Virus record (IMG/VR): IMGVR_UViG_3300009508_000040 | Span: 1 to 31,032 of that record | Length of the DNA stretch: 31,032 nt | From: a virus | Direction: 5' to 3' (one strand) | In this document: positions 24,836-30,652 of the stretch, piece after piece | How the letters are laid out: every line of letters begins with the position of its first letter | Position numbering within the stretch: the stretch's first letter is position 1 | Position numbers and translations under genes: made by a program | Notes under the pieces: model-generated | Seen by the model: the letters and a program-made list of their open reading frames with translations, nothing else | Databases searched by the model: none | Told to the model about the DNA's origin: nothing

Positions 24836-25465
24836 TTATACACTTTCCCAAAACTCATCAGCAAGTTGGTCTAGCATTTCACTAGGATATATGGACTCTC
24901 CTTTAACTTCATACTCAGCATGCCAGTCAAAATCTTCAACTGTGGTATCAATACTAGGGTACATCTCATTAAATAACTCTATTAGTTCCTCTCCATCAGT
25001 TTCATTGCACTCTCCTTCAATAGATTCCCAATCGTCCCATTTTTGTGTATCAAAATATTGTTTACCCATAAAGTTTCTAAACTCATCTTCATAAGTCATA
25101 GTAGCACTTATATTATCATCATACTTATTAGCAAAGTATTGTAATATAACTAGGACTAATTCTACTGGTTGTCTCCATGCTGAATATCCACTAATATAGC
25201 TGTCTTGCATTTCTTCAATGTTGCACCATTTAGCCCCTACATTTGTACAATACCAATCATATGAATTATTTAAATACCCATCATTGTCAAATGACTTATC
25301 TACATTATCCATAAAAGGTTGATTTTCTATTTCAGCATAATCTTCGTAATCATAAGGGTTGCCATCATAGTCATTTCTAGTACCTTTTATTGTTTTAATT
25401 GATGAATTAAATTCTTCATCAGTTAATCCTTCTATACTTATATTAAAATATACATGATTTGCCAT
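24836..25465 (-). CDS. Api92/YubB-like ferredoxin-fold phage protein
   Basis: A 209-residue very acidic protein. The opening MANHVYFNISIEG and the central WYCTNVGAKWCNI resemble the Api92-like (DUF1281-type) ferredoxin-fold proteins seen in phages and plasmids, which share a first beta strand of this kind and a W-x-x-x-x-x-G-x-K-W motif. Many Asp, Glu and Tyr; acidic throughout, so DNA mimicry is conceivable but untested. The start overlaps the MazG stop as TAATG. Function unknown. Confidence 0.55.
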   Translation of the reverse strand: MANHVYFNISIEGLTDEEFNSSIKTIKGTRNDYDGNPYDYEDYAEIENQPFMDNVDKSFDNDGYLNNSYDWYCTNVGAKWCNIEEMQDSYISGYSAWRQPVELVLVILQYFANKYDDNISATMTYEDEFRNFMGKQYFDTQKWDDWESIEGECNETDGEELIELFNEMYPSIDTTVEDFDWHAEYEVKGESIYPSEMLDQLADEFWESV

Positions 25466-25905
25466 TATATGTCTCCTTTTGCTCTTACTTCTGAACGAAC
25501 TACCTCGAAACCATTTGGGTATCTTTGCTCTAGCTTTTTAATGTTTTCTTCCATTACTTCATGTGGTGTGAACCCTAAAGCTGTGCAGCCTTGTACCCAA
25601 TACCAAAGAACATCTCCTAGTTCTCTTTTCATGTGGAATATTTCATCTTCTGTAAACTGTGTATCTGCTTGAAAGATTTTTTTCTTTACTACTTCAGCAA
25701 ACTCTCCACTTTCAGCCATCATTCCGATAACTGAAGTTAATAATCTTGCTACTTGCATTTCTTCTGTTCTGTGTGTACCTTGTACGCTAGTTGTTCCTTG
25801 TAGCAGTTCCATTCTAGCTGTCATTTTGTCTGTGTTTTTACTTGTCTGTGAGGTTGTTATATCTACGAACCTTGCGTAGTCGTTAAATTTTTGTTGGTCT
25901 GTCAT
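25465..25905 (-). CDS. mazG: MazG-like nucleotide pyrophosphohydrolase
   Basis: A 146-residue all-helical NTP pyrophosphatase. The metal-binding pattern is E65-S-G-E68 in MMAESGEFAEVVKKK and E95-L-G-D98 in KRELGDVLWYWVQ. It hydrolyses NTPs or dNTPs to monophosphates; in marine phages it has been proposed to adjust host nucleotide or alarmone pools, though that is not shown here. AAGGAC precedes the ATG. It is co-transcribed with the gene from P6. Confidence 0.85.
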   Translation of the reverse strand: MTDQQKFNDYARFVDITTSQTSKNTDKMTARMELLQGTTSVQGTHRTEEMQVARLLTSVIGMMAESGEFAEVVKKKIFQADTQFTEDEIFHMKRELGDVLWYWVQGCTALGFTPHEVMEENIKKLEQRYPNGFEVVRSEVRAKGDI

Positions 25906-25913
25906 GTCTGTCC

Positions 25914-26033
25914 TTAATGTGTCTGTTTGTTCTTTTTATACCACTTGGCTAACCAAGTGTCTATCTGTAGCTCAGTCCAATTACTTGGAAAGTATACTGA
26001 TAAGTAAGGTCTATCTCGTAATACGACTCTCAT
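25914..26033 (-). CDS. Small hypothetical protein (39 aa)
   Basis: A 39-residue frame starting at ATG 26033 inside the end of the upstream gene (23-base overlap) and stopping just before the mazG ribosome binding site. The sequence is basic and aromatic (WLAKWYKKNK at the end). No good Shine-Dalgarno; it would depend on coupling. It includes a perfect seven-pair palindrome at 25942-25959. Plausible because it fills the only gap here, but not certain. Confidence 0.45.
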   Translation of the reverse strand: MRVVLRDRPYLSVYFPSNWTELQIDTWLAKWYKKNKQTH

Positions 26034-26607
26034 AGTCGGCATAGTCCTCGTTCCACCAATGTGGTTTGTCTCTAAATTTCCAGCTTGCAAAGGTAGCTTT
26101 ATCTAAGTGGTAATAGTCGCGGTAAGATTGAATAGGATTACTATAGTCCTTTAGCTCTTCTGGCATAGCTAAACCAAATTCTGTAAAGCCTACTCTTTGC
26201 ATATTTACTGGTTCTGGTAATTTATTTACTACTTCGTGTATGGACTTATGTTCTTTGCCATATCTGTATCTATATTCATCGTTCAAAGCATTGCCATAGC
26301 AGTGTGTCCATTCGTGATTATCTAATGATGAACGAGCCCAAATAGTACATGGGTGGTTATACATCATAGGTAGATAAGGTGTGATTGGTCTTTCTGCTGG
26401 GGGTAGATGTTTTATCTTTGCTTTTTCTTCGTTAAGCACATCTCGTTCTTCTTTGTTGAGTGCACGAGGTATAAAGCCTAAGAACTTGTCAATACATATG
26501 CTTGTGCATAGTATTTGAGCAACTTCTAGTGGCATCTTGACAATGTGTTTGTCAACATGAGCTTCTGCGCATTTGTCTAAATCTTCGTCTAAGTAAAATA
26601 AATTCAT
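26011..26607 (-). CDS. Conserved phage hypothetical protein (first gene of P6 operon)
   Basis: A 198-residue protein. The start MNLFYLDEDLDKCAEAHVDKH and motifs HPCTIWARSS, EYRYRYGK-x-H, SYRDYYHLDK and FASWKFR-x-K-P-H-W match a family I recall in cyanophages and many other phages with no settled function. Conserved His, Asp and Cys near the N-terminus could bind a metal. The +1 of P6 falls on the A of its ATG, and that start is exactly where the conserved family begins, so a leaderless mRNA is well supported here. Confidence 0.75.
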   Translation of the reverse strand: MNLFYLDEDLDKCAEAHVDKHIVKMPLEVAQILCTSICIDKFLGFIPRALNKEERDVLNEEKAKIKHLPPAERPITPYLPMMYNHPCTIWARSSLDNHEWTHCYGNALNDEYRYRYGKEHKSIHEVVNKLPEPVNMQRVGFTEFGLAMPEELKDYSNPIQSYRDYYHLDKATFASWKFRDKPHWWNEDYADYESRITR

Positions 26608-26613
26608 ACAACT

Positions 26614-26643
26614 ATTATACTAAATTTTGAGAGCGGTGTCAAG
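26614..26643 (-). promoter_or_regulatory. Promoter P6, sigma70-type, leftward, leaderless
   Basis: TTGACA at 26642-26637, a 17-base spacer and TATAAT at 26619-26614. +1 is at 26607, the A of the downstream ATG. The -35 overlaps the stop codon of the preceding oxygenase-like gene. Confidence 0.88.
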
Positions 26644-27181
26644 TATTATTTTTTGCTTCTTCTATAAAGTTGGGTTGCGTTAAAAAGATTCCGAGAGTAA
26701 ATCTATATTGTGGAGCTATATGCGATGTTGGTCTTATACTATGAGGCGTAGTGCCGTCAAAAAGTATTGAGCGATTTTGCTTGTATAAAACACTTTTTGT
26801 AGCTTCTTCCATTGCGTCATCATAAAATATAGTTTCTCCATAATATTCATTTTTCCAATCTGGGTTTATATCATACACAAGAACTGTGCTACCCCCATGA
26901 GTATGAGGGAATTGAATTGAAGAAGGGAAAGAAAGATTAATGGTAGCACTATCAAATTTTAACCCGTCTAATTCTTTCATTAGCTCGGTATTGATTATGT
27001 TTTCCATAAAACCTAAATCTCTCCACTCCTGAGGTGTCATAGTATGATGAAGGCATGGGTACTGACGAGTCTCAAAAGTTGAAACATCGCCCCACCCTAT
27101 TTGATAGTCAGTAGAAGCACAGAACATATATAACTGCTCTCTAGTATTCTCCATTACTGTATTATCAAAAACCTTTATCAT
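26639..27181 (-). CDS. 2OG/Fe(II) oxygenase-like protein with HxH motif
   Basis: A 180-residue protein. The core FPHTHGGSTVLVY, NPDWKNEYYGETIF, SILFDGTTPHS and YRFTLGIF has the order of phage prolyl-4-hydroxylase-like enzymes: distal H147 and 2OG-binding R160. The usual H-x-D is H93-T-H95, so the carboxylate ligand is replaced by His. It may still bind iron or may be a halogenase-like or inactive variant. The ATG directly follows the TAA of the holin-like gene. Confidence 0.72.
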   Translation of the reverse strand: MIKVFDNTVMENTREQLYMFCASTDYQIGWGDVSTFETRQYPCLHHTMTPQEWRDLGFMENIINTELMKELDGLKFDSATINLSFPSSIQFPHTHGGSTVLVYDINPDWKNEYYGETIFYDDAMEEATKSVLYKQNRSILFDGTTPHSIRPTSHIAPQYRFTLGIFLTQPNFIEEAKNNT

Positions 27182-27556
27182 TTACTTACTATTAATTTTG
27201 TCTTTTGCTGTTCCTGCGTAGAGTCCAAACCAAGCTGCGCCTGCTCCTACTACTACCGAAATCAATCCTGACTGTTCAAATGTTGGTGCGTCAAGTTCCA
27301 TAAACCATATTGTACATTTGTAAAGTAGTATAATATATACACTTAAAAATGCTCTAGGGAATATTCTCCACGCGTCAATCATATTGGAAAGCCATATCCA
27401 TTTTTGCCATGGGTTGTCTGGTTCTCTTTCGTTCTCCATCTCCATAATCTTGGCTTTTAATTCACCAATTTCTGAAACCATCGCCATGAATTTATTAAGG
27501 TCAATCTCGACCTCATTGCGACTCATGTCCCCGCTAAATTTTTCTTGATTTGACAT
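27182..27556 (-). CDS. Holin-like membrane protein
   Basis: A 124-residue protein with a cytoplasmic coiled N-terminal part (DLNKFMAMVSEIGELKAKI), then two hydrophobic segments: FPRAFLSVYIILLYKCTIWFM (about 66-86) and GLISVVVGAGAAWFGLYAG (about 97-115). Small membrane proteins of this layout near an endolysin are usually holins that release the signal-less lysozyme. The endolysin gene lies about 1 kb upstream in the same transcription unit. AAGG precedes the ATG. No holin family was matched directly. Confidence 0.5.
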   Translation of the reverse strand: MSNQEKFSGDMSRNEVEIDLNKFMAMVSEIGELKAKIMEMENEREPDNPWQKWIWLSNMIDAWRIFPRAFLSVYIILLYKCTIWFMELDAPTFEQSGLISVVVGAGAAWFGLYAGTAKDKINSK

Positions 27557-27693
27557 TCTATGTCCTTAATTCTTGATTCTAAGTCTAAGACTTCTTCTTC
27601 AAGCTGTGCCCAAACACTAGGGCTTTTTGTTGTTGCTTGATTTTCTTTTAATGCTTTAAGTCCCTTCTTATAGTTATTAAGCCTTATTAGCAT
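27523..27693 (-). CDS. Small coiled-coil protein (Rz-like position)
   Basis: The frame is open upstream, but the ATG at 27693 is the likely start. It gives a 17-base overlap with the upstream gene and a clean 56-residue helix-forming protein (NYKKGLKALKENQ, then QLEEEVLDLESRIKDIECQIKK). It overlaps the holin-like gene by 34 bases. Overlapping small genes beside a holin recall spanin or Rz arrangements, but there is no signal or lipobox, so function is unknown. Confidence 0.55.
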   Translation of the reverse strand: MLIRLNNYKKGLKALKENQATTKSPSVWAQLEEEVLDLESRIKDIECQIKKNLAGT

Positions 27694-27976
27694 CTCGCAA
27701 CCATTTATACTCATCACTTTCCATATCAATAGGAGCCACTGATGTAGTATGAATATTTTTTGTATTAAGTTTAAACTGTCCCTCATTAACTGCATCTAAA
27801 ATCCAATCAGCTGGGTCATCTTTTTCTTTGTCTTGTGTAAAGATTATCTCTACTTTATATCCTACTAAGTTTGACATTTCTTTTTTCCTTTGTTTCCTTT
27901 CGTTACTAGCGTGCATAGCTTTAACCCAGCCATCGCTGTTTTCTTGCCATCTTTTGTCATTTACCACAATACTCAC
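27677..27976 (-). CDS. Hypothetical phage protein (GTG start)
   Basis: A 99-residue charged protein with no recognised domain. The start codon is GTG at 27976 with AGGAA five bases upstream; an internal ATG at 27877 (MSNLVGYKV) is an alternative. The N-terminal third is basic (NERKQRKKE), the rest acidic and beta-like. It overlaps the preceding small gene by 20 bases. Confidence 0.6.
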   Translation of the reverse strand: MSIVVNDKRWQENSDGWVKAMHASNERKQRKKEMSNLVGYKVEIIFTQDKEKDDPADWILDAVNEGQFKLNTKNIHTTSVAPIDMESDEYKWLRDANKA

Positions 27977-28121
27977 AAGTTCCTTTCAGACCTAGTAATC
28001 TTCTTTCTGTGTCCTCTTTTTGCTTTTCTGTAATCAATTCATTGATTCGTCTATAAGCAGCACTTAATTGTTTTTGCATACCTGCAATCTCGTTTTTTAA
28101 CATATGAATTTCGTCTATCAT
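27957..28121 (-). CDS. Small coiled-coil protein with terminal CxxC
   Basis: A 54-residue gene. The start ATG at 28121 overlaps the upstream stop as ATGA. The product is almost one long helix (IHMLKNEIAGMQKQLSAAYR and on) and ends with C49-E-Y-C52-G-K. A lone CxxC could bind zinc across a dimer or act as a redox tail. The reading frame is complete and coupled on both sides. Confidence 0.6.
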   Translation of the reverse strand: MIDEIHMLKNEIAGMQKQLSAAYRRINELITEKQKEDTERRLLGLKGTCEYCGK

Positions 28122-28327
28122 ATTTGTTTAATACCTAACACAAAGTTTTCTGCACAGTCTTCTGACCAGCTTTCACTTTTTGTAGGATAATACTCTAAAA
28201 ATCCTGGCTTATCACCATTTTTCATATATACTCCCCAAGAGTCATTAATTCTGTGTCTGACTACATGAGCTACTTTATCACCTTCAGTGTAAGTAGAGTA
28301 CACTCTATATTCATTAGTGTCTTGCAT
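28118..28327 (-). CDS. Small hypothetical phage protein
   Basis: The longer frame would start inside the preceding gene; ATG 28327 is preferred because AAGGAACAAAACA precedes it. The 69-residue product has two short beta segments (YRVYSTYTEG, WGVYMKNG) and conserved-looking aromatic residues. No family recognised. Confidence 0.6.
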   Translation of the reverse strand: MQDTNEYRVYSTYTEGDKVAHVVRHRINDSWGVYMKNGDKPGFLEYYPTKSESWSEDCAENFVLGIKQI

Positions 28328-28466
28328 TGTTTTGTTCCTTATATAATGTGAAGGCTTCAGCCACATACTCATCTATAGTCATGTCTCTTTTATTTGCATC
28401 TGCGCACATAGCTTCCCACATTTCTTGTGAGATAGAATATTCTTTGCCTTCGAATTTAATTACCAC
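28314..28466 (-). CDS. Small hypothetical protein (GTG start)
   Basis: A 50-residue frame starting at GTG 28466 within the last codons of the endolysin gene (11-base overlap). It begins VVIKFEGKEYSIS, a plausible beta hairpin, then a helical acidic region. The next gene starts 14 bases before its stop. No strong Shine-Dalgarno; coupled translation is likely. Accepted because it fills a 128-base gap with a single continuous frame. Confidence 0.5.
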   Translation of the reverse strand: MVIKFEGKEYSISQEMWEAMCADANKRDMTIDEYVAEAFTLYKEQNNARH

Positions 28467-28887
28467 TGCTAAAGAGGTCAGCTTCTGCTTGCCTTCTGCG
28501 TGTTAATCCTTCTAATACTTTGCCTCCAGCTTTGTTCCACCTCATTATTTGAGCTGGTACATTTACCATGTCATTGGCATTTATTACTTTTAGCATTGTT
28601 GATGCTTGAAAGTTAGATGAGCCTAAATTATAAACCCAAGATACTAACGCATCAAATTGATTTTGTGATAGAGGTACTGTGACTAATGTATTTACATAAT
28701 TTTCATACTCTACCAACTCTTCCATTAGCATATCATTAGCTGTATCTTCTGATATTACCATTCCTTCTTGCACACTTTTAGTATGCCCATAGCCTATAGT
28801 CCATACGCCTGCAGCGCATTTATAAGCATTTAATTCTAAGCCTTCAAATGTTTTTATTAATTCTAAGCCTTGTATTCCTAATTTCAT
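28456..28887 (-). CDS. Endolysin, T4-type lysozyme (GH24)
   Basis: Hydrolyses the glycan strand of peptidoglycan at lysis. The catalytic triad arrangement of GH24 is clear at the N-terminus: E16 in TFEG, C25 in KCAAG (Cys replacing Asp as in lambdoid and many marine lysozymes) and T31 in WTIGYGHT. The true start is ATG 28887 with AGGAC before it, giving 143 residues; the longer frame runs into the Fe-S carrier gene. No signal peptide, so release requires a holin, for which 27182-27556 is the candidate. Confidence 0.93.
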   Translation of the reverse strand: MKLGIQGLELIKTFEGLELNAYKCAAGVWTIGYGHTKSVQEGMVISEDTANDMLMEELVEYENYVNTLVTVPLSQNQFDALVSWVYNLGSSNFQASTMLKVINANDMVNVPAQIMRWNKAGGKVLEGLTRRRQAEADLFSSGN

Positions 28888-28894
28888 ATTTGTC

Positions 28895-29200
28895 CTATAT
28901 GTAGAAGCTTTCGCCACAGCCGCAGCGTCCACTCTCTTGATTATTTGTGATAACAAACTCCTCATTAAGTCCATTAACCACCCAATCCAATTTTGCATCT
29001 GTTAGATACTCCTTACTGTATATATCAATTACTAATATATCTTGATATATCACATCAGTTAAGTCAGGACTCTCGGCATAACTTAACTCATATGTATATC
29101 CTCCACAGCCGCCACCTGTGACTTTAAGGCGAGCGCCCCAAGCAGAACTTGAGGCGACTCTCTGTTTTAACATTGTTAAGGCTTTACCTGTTATTTTCAT
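28895..29200 (-). CDS. A-type iron-sulfur carrier (IscA/ErpA/HesB-like)
   Basis: A 101-residue Fe-S cluster carrier. The three conserved cysteines are C32 in GGGCGG and the C86-G-C88 pair in GRCGCGESF, with the DIYSKEYL segment between. It would deliver Fe-S clusters or iron to client enzymes, and the window has several iron enzymes (NrdB and the oxygenases). The start is ATG 29200, overlapping the stop of the small upstream gene as ATGA; a start at 29239 would ignore that gene and lacks a ribosome site. Host-derived, by family distribution. Confidence 0.9.
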   Translation of the reverse strand: MKITGKALTMLKQRVASSSAWGARLKVTGGGCGGYTYELSYAESPDLTDVIYQDILVIDIYSKEYLTDAKLDWVVNGLNEEFVITNNQESGRCGCGESFYI

Positions 29201-29355
29201 AGTAATGGTAGCATCGCTAGATACATTGTTCCAAAACATACAGTAAACATAATAATTACCTCACATAATGCCCCATCAGGGCAATAGTTATCTTTAACTT
29301 TCCGAATCGCTTGCAAAAGTGCATAACGATTAAGAAATCGTTTTGCATATTGCAT
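29197..29355 (-). CDS. Small membrane-anchored protein (52 aa)
   Basis: A 52-residue gene. The ATG at 29355 has a strong AGGAG six bases before it. The N-terminal half is basic (AKRFLNRYALLQAIRKVK); C25 and C31 flank a short loop; a C-terminal hydrophobic segment (VIIMFTVCFGTMYLAMLPLL, 33-52) can span the membrane. Its TGA overlaps the Fe-S carrier ATG. Function unknown. A tail-anchored layout is seen in some lysis regulators, but this is only an analogy. Confidence 0.65.
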   Translation of the reverse strand: MQYAKRFLNRYALLQAIRKVKDNYCPDGALCEVIIMFTVCFGTMYLAMLPLL

Positions 29356-29364
29356 TAGTTTCTC

Positions 29365-29796
29365 CTAGCCTATTTTAATCGTCTTAGGCTTCTCTTCGTC
29401 AGGTGTGTTGACCTGAAGGTTAATAACTAACATACCATTTTTGAATCCCGCGTCGGCTATCTCTACCCAATCGCCCAAAGTGAAAATTCTGCTAAAGGTT
29501 TTACCACTAAGTCCTTTATGGACATAGCTTTCCTCTCCAGAATCAAGACCTTGCTTTTCTGTTCCTTCTATAGTAAGTTTATTCTTGTGTTGCTTGATGT
29601 CGATATCATCTTTTGACCAACCTGGCAGAGCCATTTCAATACGGTAGCCCGTATCTCCAACTGCTACTAAGTTGTATCTTGGATAGTTAGTAAGAGGTGA
29701 ACTTTCATTTCTCCTAGTTAATTCCTTATTCAAGCGATCGAACCCGACAAATAATTTGTCAAAGTCGTTAAAGTTTAATGCTGATAATCCAGTCAT
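29365..29796 (-). CDS. Small heat shock protein Hsp20 (IbpA-like)
   Basis: An ATP-independent holdase of the alpha-crystallin family. The 143-residue product has an N-terminal arm (FDKLFVGFDRLN), the core from PRYNLVAVGDTGYRIEMALPG to SRIFTLGDWVEI, and a C-terminal segment ending in PKTIKIG. It is known from T4-like cyanophages and other marine phages. The start is ATG 29796 with AGGAG seven bases upstream; the longer frame (MPQGSH...) is rejected. Its mRNA is expected to start at P7, 226 bases upstream, leaving a structured leader. Confidence 0.93.
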   Translation of the reverse strand: MTGLSALNFNDFDKLFVGFDRLNKELTRRNESSPLTNYPRYNLVAVGDTGYRIEMALPGWSKDDIDIKQHKNKLTIEGTEKQGLDSGEESYVHKGLSGKTFSRIFTLGDWVEIADAGFKNGMLVINLQVNTPDEEKPKTIKIG

Positions 29797-29812
29797 TGGT
29801 TTTCTCCTATTT

Positions 29813-29829
29813 GCGTCCTTTCGGCACGC
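29813..29829 (-). promoter_or_regulatory. GAAA-tetraloop hairpin upstream of hsp20 ribosome site
   Basis: On the minus strand GCGTGCC and GGACGC form six pairs with one bulged G, closing on the GNRA loop GAAA. It ends four bases before the AGGAG (29808-29804) of hsp20. It could tune or stabilise translation initiation. Confidence 0.5.
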
Positions 29830-29867
29830 GCTGTGAGACCCTTGCGGCATCTCGGTTATTATAATAC

Positions 29868-29993
29868 TATGTCTAACAAAACCCGACCACTGGTGGAAAG
29901 CGGTGCTCCTGCCTCTAAACCCTCGGAATGATTAATTCCTACTCGTGCCAGACATATGAGGGGTTTTGATTCGGGAGTCCCCACAACTCCGCA
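29868..29993 (-). ncRNA. Candidate structured RNA in hsp20 leader
   Basis: A 126-base non-coding stretch, visibly richer in GC than its flanks, transcribed leftward from P7. Visible pairings are CAAAACCC (29968-29961) with GGGTTTTG (29884-29877), eight pairs; TATGTCT (29956-29950) with AGACATA (29874-29868), seven pairs crossing the first; GGAAT/ATTCC at 29925-29939; and a CC-ACC/GGT-GG hairpin at 29883-29896. The two long helices interleave, so they form a pseudoknot or are alternative folds. The third hairpin competes with one strand of the first. I recognise no known RNA family. Confidence 0.45.
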
Positions 29994-30010
29994 TAAATTA
30001 ACATAAATTA
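29992..30010. repeat. Tandem nine-base direct repeat
   Basis: CATAAATTA occurs at 29992-30000 and again at 30002-30010, between P7 and the structured leader. A possible protein-binding pair of sites, or chance in AT-rich DNA. Confidence 0.4.
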
Positions 30011-30028
30011 TTTAAAATTTATACTACT

Positions 30029-30058
30029 ATTATAACAAAATTTACCACCCTTGTCAAG
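30029..30058 (-). promoter_or_regulatory. Promoter P7, sigma70-type, leftward (hsp20 operon)
   Basis: TTGACA at 30057-30052, a 17-base spacer and TATAAT at 30034-30029; predicted +1 at 30022. No gene starts until hsp20 at 29796. Confidence 0.88.
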
Positions 30059-30067
30059 AATTAAATT

Positions 30068-30208
30068 TCAGTCCTCGTCAAAATCTATCTGCCCATCGGC
30101 TTTTAGATAATCTAGTGTATGACTAATTCCGTTTCTTTTACCTAAATTGTAAAAGATATGTCCACTAGCTACTGCTGTAAATATTAAAAATGTTATTTGC
30201 CAATCCAT
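30068..30208 (-). CDS. Small membrane protein (46 aa)
   Basis: A 46-residue gene. The ATG at 30208 has GGAG seven bases upstream and overlaps the end of the tRNA-bearing gene by 16 bases. A hydrophobic N-terminal segment (WQITFLIFTAVASGHIFYNL, 3-22) is followed by a short basic turn and an acidic tail (DGQIDFDED). Single-pass membrane topology is likely. It ends ten bases before the -35 of P7. Function unknown. Confidence 0.6.
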   Translation of the reverse strand: MDWQITFLIFTAVASGHIFYNLGKRNGISHTLDYLKADGQIDFDED

Positions 30209-30525
30209 TTGACATCTCCTCTTGGTATCACTTGATACGCACCTTTGTTGAAGGCAGGGGCAACAGTATATTTCTTACTAATCTCGAGTCTTTCCTCTTT
30301 TGTTAAGGTAGTTTTAGTACTCGTAGATTTACTACTGGTGGAGCTGGAGGGAATCGAACCCACGACCTCATGCTTGCAAAGCACGCGCTCTCCCGACTGA
30401 GCTACAGCCCCTTTAAAATTTTTGGTTTCCTGAGCTACGAAGTCAGGTCTCTTTGCTTTCTTCCATGCGTTTGTTTTTCTTTTGCGTCCGCTTGGTGAAT
30501 AACGCATACTACAATTTATAATCAT
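30193..30525 (-). CDS. Conserved phage protein whose reading frame runs through a tRNA
   Basis: A 110-residue frame. Both ends look genuine. The start MIINCSMRYSPSGRKRKT has AAGGAA and a promoter (P8). The end (KKYTVAPAFNKGAYQV then RGDVKWIGK) resembles the C-terminus of small basic phage proteins. Residues 39-64 are the translation of the embedded tRNA-Ala gene, in phase, without a stop. No ATG, GTG or TTG follows the tRNA until near the C-terminus, so the tail can only be made by translation through the tRNA region. Without the insert the protein would be about 85 residues. If the tRNA is cut out of the transcript the protein is not made, so the two products compete. Confidence 0.6.
   Translation of the reverse strand: MIINCSMRYSPSGRKRKTNAWKKAKRPDFVAQETKNFKGAVAQSGERVLCKHEVVGSIPSSSTSSKSTSTKTTLTKEERLEISKKYTVAPAFNKGAYQVIPRGDVKWIGK
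30336..30411 (-). tRNA. tRNA-Ala (anticodon TGC), with encoded CCA
   Basis: A complete 76-base cloverleaf on the minus strand. The acceptor stem GGGGCTG/CAGCTCC has one G-U pair. The D arm GCTC/GAGC is present. The anticodon stem CGTGC/GCATG carries loop TTTGCAA, anticodon TGC. The T arm GTGGG/CCCTC has loop TTCGATT with a single T-T mismatch in the second pair. The discriminator is A and CCA is encoded. It sits inside a protein-coding frame on the same strand. Codon supply or, less likely, an attachment site are possible roles. Confidence 0.95.
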
Positions 30526-30557
30526 AAAAATTCCTTATATTATTTTAATATAGATAT

Positions 30558-30587
30558 ATTATACACTTTTTCAGTAGCCAAGTCAAG
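30558..30587 (-). promoter_or_regulatory. Promoter P8, sigma70-type, leftward
   Basis: TTGACT at 30586-30581, a 17-base spacer and TATAAT at 30563-30558. +1 at about 30551 leaves a 25-base leader with AAGGAA before ATG 30525. It is divergent from P9, with the two -35 boxes 31 bases apart. Confidence 0.88.
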
Positions 30588-30617
30588 AAAAATATAAAGG
30601 GTTGCTGAAAATAACTC

Positions 30618-30646
30618 TTGACTTTGGAACTTAATTTTGGTATAAT
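30618..30646 (+). promoter_or_regulatory. Promoter P9, sigma70-type, rightward, leaderless
   Basis: TTGACT at 30618-30623, a 17-base spacer and TATAAT at 30641-30646. +1 is at 30653, the A of the ATG of the next gene. It is the only rightward member of the promoter set. Confidence 0.88.
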
Positions 30647-30652
30647 ATCCAT

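Noticed and set aside
25942-25959. Perfect palindrome CACTTGG-CTAA-CCAAGTG
   Set aside because: Stem lacks a T tract on either side, so not a terminator; it falls in a small coding frame. An operator is possible but unsupported.
29797-29850. Extended N-terminus of Hsp20 (MPQGSHSACRK...)
   Set aside because: The AGGAG is positioned for ATG 29796 and the extra residues are not Hsp20-like; they come from the hairpin region.
29858-29863. Minus-strand TATAAT just upstream of hsp20
   Set aside because: The hexamer 17 bases upstream (TCGGGT) has no resemblance to TTGACA, unlike the nine promoters of the set.
30336-30411. tRNA as a phage attachment site
   Set aside because: The cloverleaf is complete, with CCA, and no integrase is in the window; attachment sites usually carry only the 3' part of a tRNA.
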